From: Zoroaster sp. YZ-2022
Taxonomy: Eukaryota; Echinodermata; Asteroidea; Forcipulatida; Zoroasteridae
NCBI GenBank assembly: GCA_029582265.1
Contig: CM055819.1
Span: forward strand, 29,427,164 to 29,491,163
Length of the DNA: 64,000 nt
Reading direction: 5' to 3'
Numbering within the stretch: the first letter of the stretch is position 1; each line of letters starts with the position of its first letter. A program made the position numbers and the translations under genes. The notes beneath the pieces were generated by a model, which saw only the letters and a program-made list of their open reading frames with translations, made no database searches and was not told the origin of the DNA. Below are positions 63,313 to 64,000 of the stretch, in pieces.

Positions 63313-64000
63313 GTAACATAATATCATTGCATCAGTGCGTGCAACATGGTCATATTATAGTTACGACCTTGTTGCAGACATGGATTTTGCTCAGTGCAAC
63401 AAGGTCGTATCTTTTTTACAGAGTTCCGGGATGAACACGCAAAGCCTATGGAAGAAGATACGACATTGTTGCACACAATTATTTTAATGTATGCAGATTT
63501 ATGCACTATTGCACATACGACCTTTGATTTAATTTTGCCCTACACTGACGTGTGTATAGCACTGTATACTCGGTGCTTTCCGAGTGTCTGTGAAAAAACT
63601 ACACAGGTGACTCGGGCGGGATTCGAACCCACGACCTCCTGCTTACTAGTGCAGACGTCTTAACCTCTCGACCACCGAGCTTGCCCGATGACGATTGGCC
63701 AGCTGGAATCCTATATAGCAGCGGGTTCCGCGATATATATAGGTTGATGAATACGACATTGTTGCATTTTTTAGATACGACCTTGTTGTTCTGACAGGAC
63801 AATATTATTTCTATATTGTATTTTATTTATTTCACAATTGAAAAAGTTCAAACACAAATATAAACGGTAATTTAAAGGGACAATATCGTCACAATCAACA
63901 GGGCATGGAATCGGAGTGCTAGTTTTAGATTAACTCAGTGACTGAAAATAATACCCCACGAGGTGAGGTCATATTACCATTGCTGCTGCATAAATGAGCC
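63313..64000. other. Start of SUN intron 17 with nested repeats
   Basis: The last SUN exon is not inside this stretch. From about 63350 to 63790 there are several inverted GTTGCA...GGTCGTAT / ATACGACATTGTTGCA motifs that look like the remains of a foldback element, with a SINE family 2 copy inside. Confidence 0.6.
63518..63747 (-). mobile_element. SINE family 2, copy 2 (inverted)
   Basis: On the minus strand: the leader (ATATATCGCGGAACCCGCTG), tRNA-like head GGTCGAGAGGTTAAGACGTC, B box GTGGGTTCGAATCCC, then CACAGACACTCGGAAAGCAC. Same structure as 53755-53970. Confidence 0.8.

Overview
The window is eukaryotic nuclear DNA: AT-rich, with spliced genes (GT-AG introns) and dense transposable-element debris. 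The gene content (a SUN1/2-type nuclear-envelope gene, an L2/CR1-like LINE, a spliced rve-type integrase gene), the tRNA-derived SINEs ending in ATT repeats, and frequent TAGGCCTA-like strings suggest an invertebrate deuterostome, most likely an echinoderm. The species cannot be fixed by reading alone.

Layout. 1-2.8 kb: no gene seen. 2.8-5.9 kb: a nearly complete LINE with one 995-codon endonuclease/reverse-transcriptase ORF. 6.1-7.5 kb: two weak minus-strand coding-like segments split by a MITE. 8.9-10.1 and 14.4-15.6 kb: two same-orientation copies of a GC-richer ~1.26-kb unit that begins TGTT and ends AACA (LTR-like). 12.6-17.1 kb: a minus-strand spliced gene for a DDE integrase-core protein, broken by one in-frame stop and one homopolymer frameshift. 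17.4-22 kb: MITEs, a 17-18-bp minisatellite and unassigned sequence.

22.8 kb to beyond the right edge: one large plus-strand gene, a SUN1/SUN2 homologue, the inner-nuclear-membrane half of the LINC complex. I could join 17 exons (4350 nt, 1450 codons) whose phases all agree. In order they encode a nucleoplasmic Ser/Arg-rich region, several hydrophobic segments and a transmembrane span, a very long luminal coiled coil carried mostly by one 2.2-kb exon, and most of the SUN domain. The last exon lies past 64000. Points of note are a likely GC-AG intron after exon 4 and a 6 x 78-bp tandem array that copies the 3' end of a SUN-domain exon together with its splice donor.

The introns are packed with non-autonomous elements. 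There are several TTAA-flanked (piggyBac-like) MITE families, at least three sharing the terminus CCCTCCTA and another with CCAGTTCGCG ends and repeated internal motifs. There are hAT-like MITEs with 8-bp target duplications, two tRNA-derived SINE families (one with dimeric members), a truncated LINE, foldbacks and minisatellites. Several are nested, giving a readable order of insertion. I saw no CRISPR array, rRNA gene or free-standing tRNA gene.
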